Of a stretch of DNA of 5,807 bases, positions 4,947-5,807 are shown piece after piece. The DNA comes from Gemmatimonadales bacterium (GTDB lineage: Bacteria > Gemmatimonadota > Gemmatimonadetes > Gemmatimonadales > GWC2-71-9): NCBI GenBank assembly GCA_013003805.1, contig JABDII010000492.1:1-5807 (forward strand). The letters run 5' to 3'. The first letter of the stretch is position 1. Every line of letters starts with the position of its first letter. The notes beneath the pieces are model-generated. The model saw only the letters and a program-made list of their open reading frames with translations. It was not told where the DNA came from and did not search any database. The translations under genes and the position numbers were made by a program.

Positions 4947-5807
4947 TCTCTCTTCGATCCTCATCATCGGCTCCGGGCCAATCGTCATCGGACAAGGCGC
5001 CGAGTTCGATTACTCGGGCACCCAAGCAATACGGGCGCTCAAGGAAGAGGGCTACCGGGTCATCCTCGTGAATTCGAACCCCGCCACGATCATGACCGAC
5101 CCGGAATTCGCCGATCGGACGTACATCGAGCCGGTGACGCCGGAGTGGGTCACGCGGGTTATCGAGCGCGAACGCCCCGATGCCCTGTTGCCGACCATGG
5201 GCGGGCAGACCGCGCTCAATGTCGCGATGGCGCTCGTCCGCGATGGGACACTAGAGCGCTTTGGTGTCGAGCTGATCGGGGCGGATGCTCGGGCGATCCA
5301 TCTCGCAGAGGACCGCGAAGCCTTTGCCCGCGCGATGGCGAGGCTCGAGCTCGGCGTCCCGGCGGGGCGGACCGTGACATCGGTTGCCGAGGCGCTCGCC
5401 GCCGTGGCGGAATCGGGGTATCCGGCCATCGTCCGGCCATCCTTCACCTTGGGTGGGTCGGGCGGCGGCGTTGCCTACAATGTCGAGGAATTCGAGGCCC
5501 TCGTCCGTCACGGGCTCGATCTGTCGCCGGTCAGTTCGGTCTTGGTGGAACGGAGTGTCATCGGCTGGAAGGAATACGAGCTGGAAGTCATGCGCGACGG
5601 GGCCGACAACGTGGTCATCGTCTGCTCAATCGAGAATCTCGACCCGATGGGAGTCCATACGGGGGACTCGATCACGGTGGCTCCCAGCATGACGTTGAGC
5701 GATCAAGAATACCAGCGCATGCGTGACGCGTCCATTCGGATCATCCGGGAAGTTGGGGGAGCGGCAGGGGGATGCAACATCCAGTGCGCGGTGGACCCCG
5801 AGACCGG
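4930..5807 (+). CDS. carB: Carbamoyl-phosphate synthase large subunit, N-terminal part (3' truncated by window edge)
   Basis: The first 292 codons of a protein that is normally about 1,070 residues; the frame is open to the window end. CarB makes carbamoyl phosphate from bicarbonate, ammonia (from CarA glutaminase) and two ATP, feeding pyrimidine and arginine synthesis. The start MPKRTDLSSILIIGSGPIVI is the canonical one, followed by GQGAEFDYSGTQA, LVNSNPATIMTDPE, PTMGGQTALN, RPSFTLGGSGGG, IGWKEYELEVMRD and GVHTGDSITVAP. ATP-site residues numbered as in E. coli are present: R129, R169, E215, H243 and Q285. This is the carboxyphosphate (first ATP-grasp) half. The ATG lies 17 nt before the stop of the upstream reductase gene, in another frame, with no good Shine-Dalgarno sequence, so coupled translation is likely. 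carA is not in the window. Confidence 0.97.
   Translation, partial: MPKRTDLSSILIIGSGPIVIGQGAEFDYSGTQAIRALKEEGYRVILVNSNPATIMTDPEFADRTYIEPVTPEWVTRVIERERPDALLPTMGGQTALNVAMALVRDGTLERFGVELIGADARAIHLAEDREAFARAMARLELGVPAGRTVTSVAEALAAVAESGYPAIVRPSFTLGGSGGGVAYNVEEFEALVRHGLDLSPVSSVLVERSVIGWKEYELEVMRDGADNVVIVCSIENLDPMGVHTGDSITVAPSMTLSDQEYQRMRDASIRIIREVGGAAGGCNIQCAVDPET

Noticed and set aside
4930..5807. Short open frames in other frames within the carB segment (for example 5145-5726 plus, 5052-5447 minus)
   Set aside because: The carB frame is open to the window edge and matches the family residue by residue at key ATP-grasp positions; the others are shadows.
1..5807. CRISPR array, insertion sequence, tRNA or rRNA gene, attachment site
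   Set aside because: Looked for repeats with spacers, terminal inverted repeats, transposase motifs and tRNA-like cloverleafs by eye; none seen. Coding density leaves little room for them.

Overview
This is an ordinary, gene-dense, GC-rich bacterial chromosome segment with three parts. All the protein-coding genes can be named with fair to high confidence. I see no mobile element, CRISPR array, RNA gene or defence-like cassette. The protein sequences and high GC suggest an environmental bacterium of the Gemmatimonadota type or a relative. That is an impression from sequence style, not a demonstrated placement. The order rpsM-rpsK-rpsD-rpoA-rplQ is the classic 'alpha operon' layout shared by many bacterial phyla.

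Region 1 (about 1-2700, plus strand) is the tail of the ribosomal-protein/RNA polymerase alpha operon: the 3' end of rpsM (S13), complete rpsK (S11), rpsD (S4, four-cysteine zinc form), rpoA (alpha subunit with a C-terminal extension) and rplQ (L17). Spacers are 1-11 nt, which points to one polycistronic message. It ends at a perfect 10-bp, UUCG-capped hairpin at 2673-2696.

Region 2 (about 2701-3036) holds rpmB (L28, four-cysteine form) on the minus strand. It converges on rplQ and is divergent from the next gene. Its 5' side carries a plausible sigma-70-like promoter, a hairpin-forming imperfect palindrome and a strong Shine-Dalgarno sequence.

Region 3 (3037-5807, plus strand) is a tightly overlapping trio. 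gmd encodes a short-form GDP-mannose 4,6-dehydratase. Next comes an extended short-chain dehydrogenase/reductase, most likely GDP-6-deoxy-4-keto-D-mannose reductase (rmd). The third is the 5' part of carB, carbamoyl-phosphate synthase large subunit, which runs off the window. gmd/rmd overlap by 4 nt and rmd/carB by 17 nt, so the nucleotide-sugar genes and a pyrimidine/arginine gene are probably co-transcribed. Gmd plus Rmd would turn GDP-mannose into GDP-D-rhamnose for a surface polysaccharide or glycan. The most unusual feature of the window is this coupling of a GDP-deoxysugar pair to carB. I found no undescribed system, and the findings are small regulatory and context observations.
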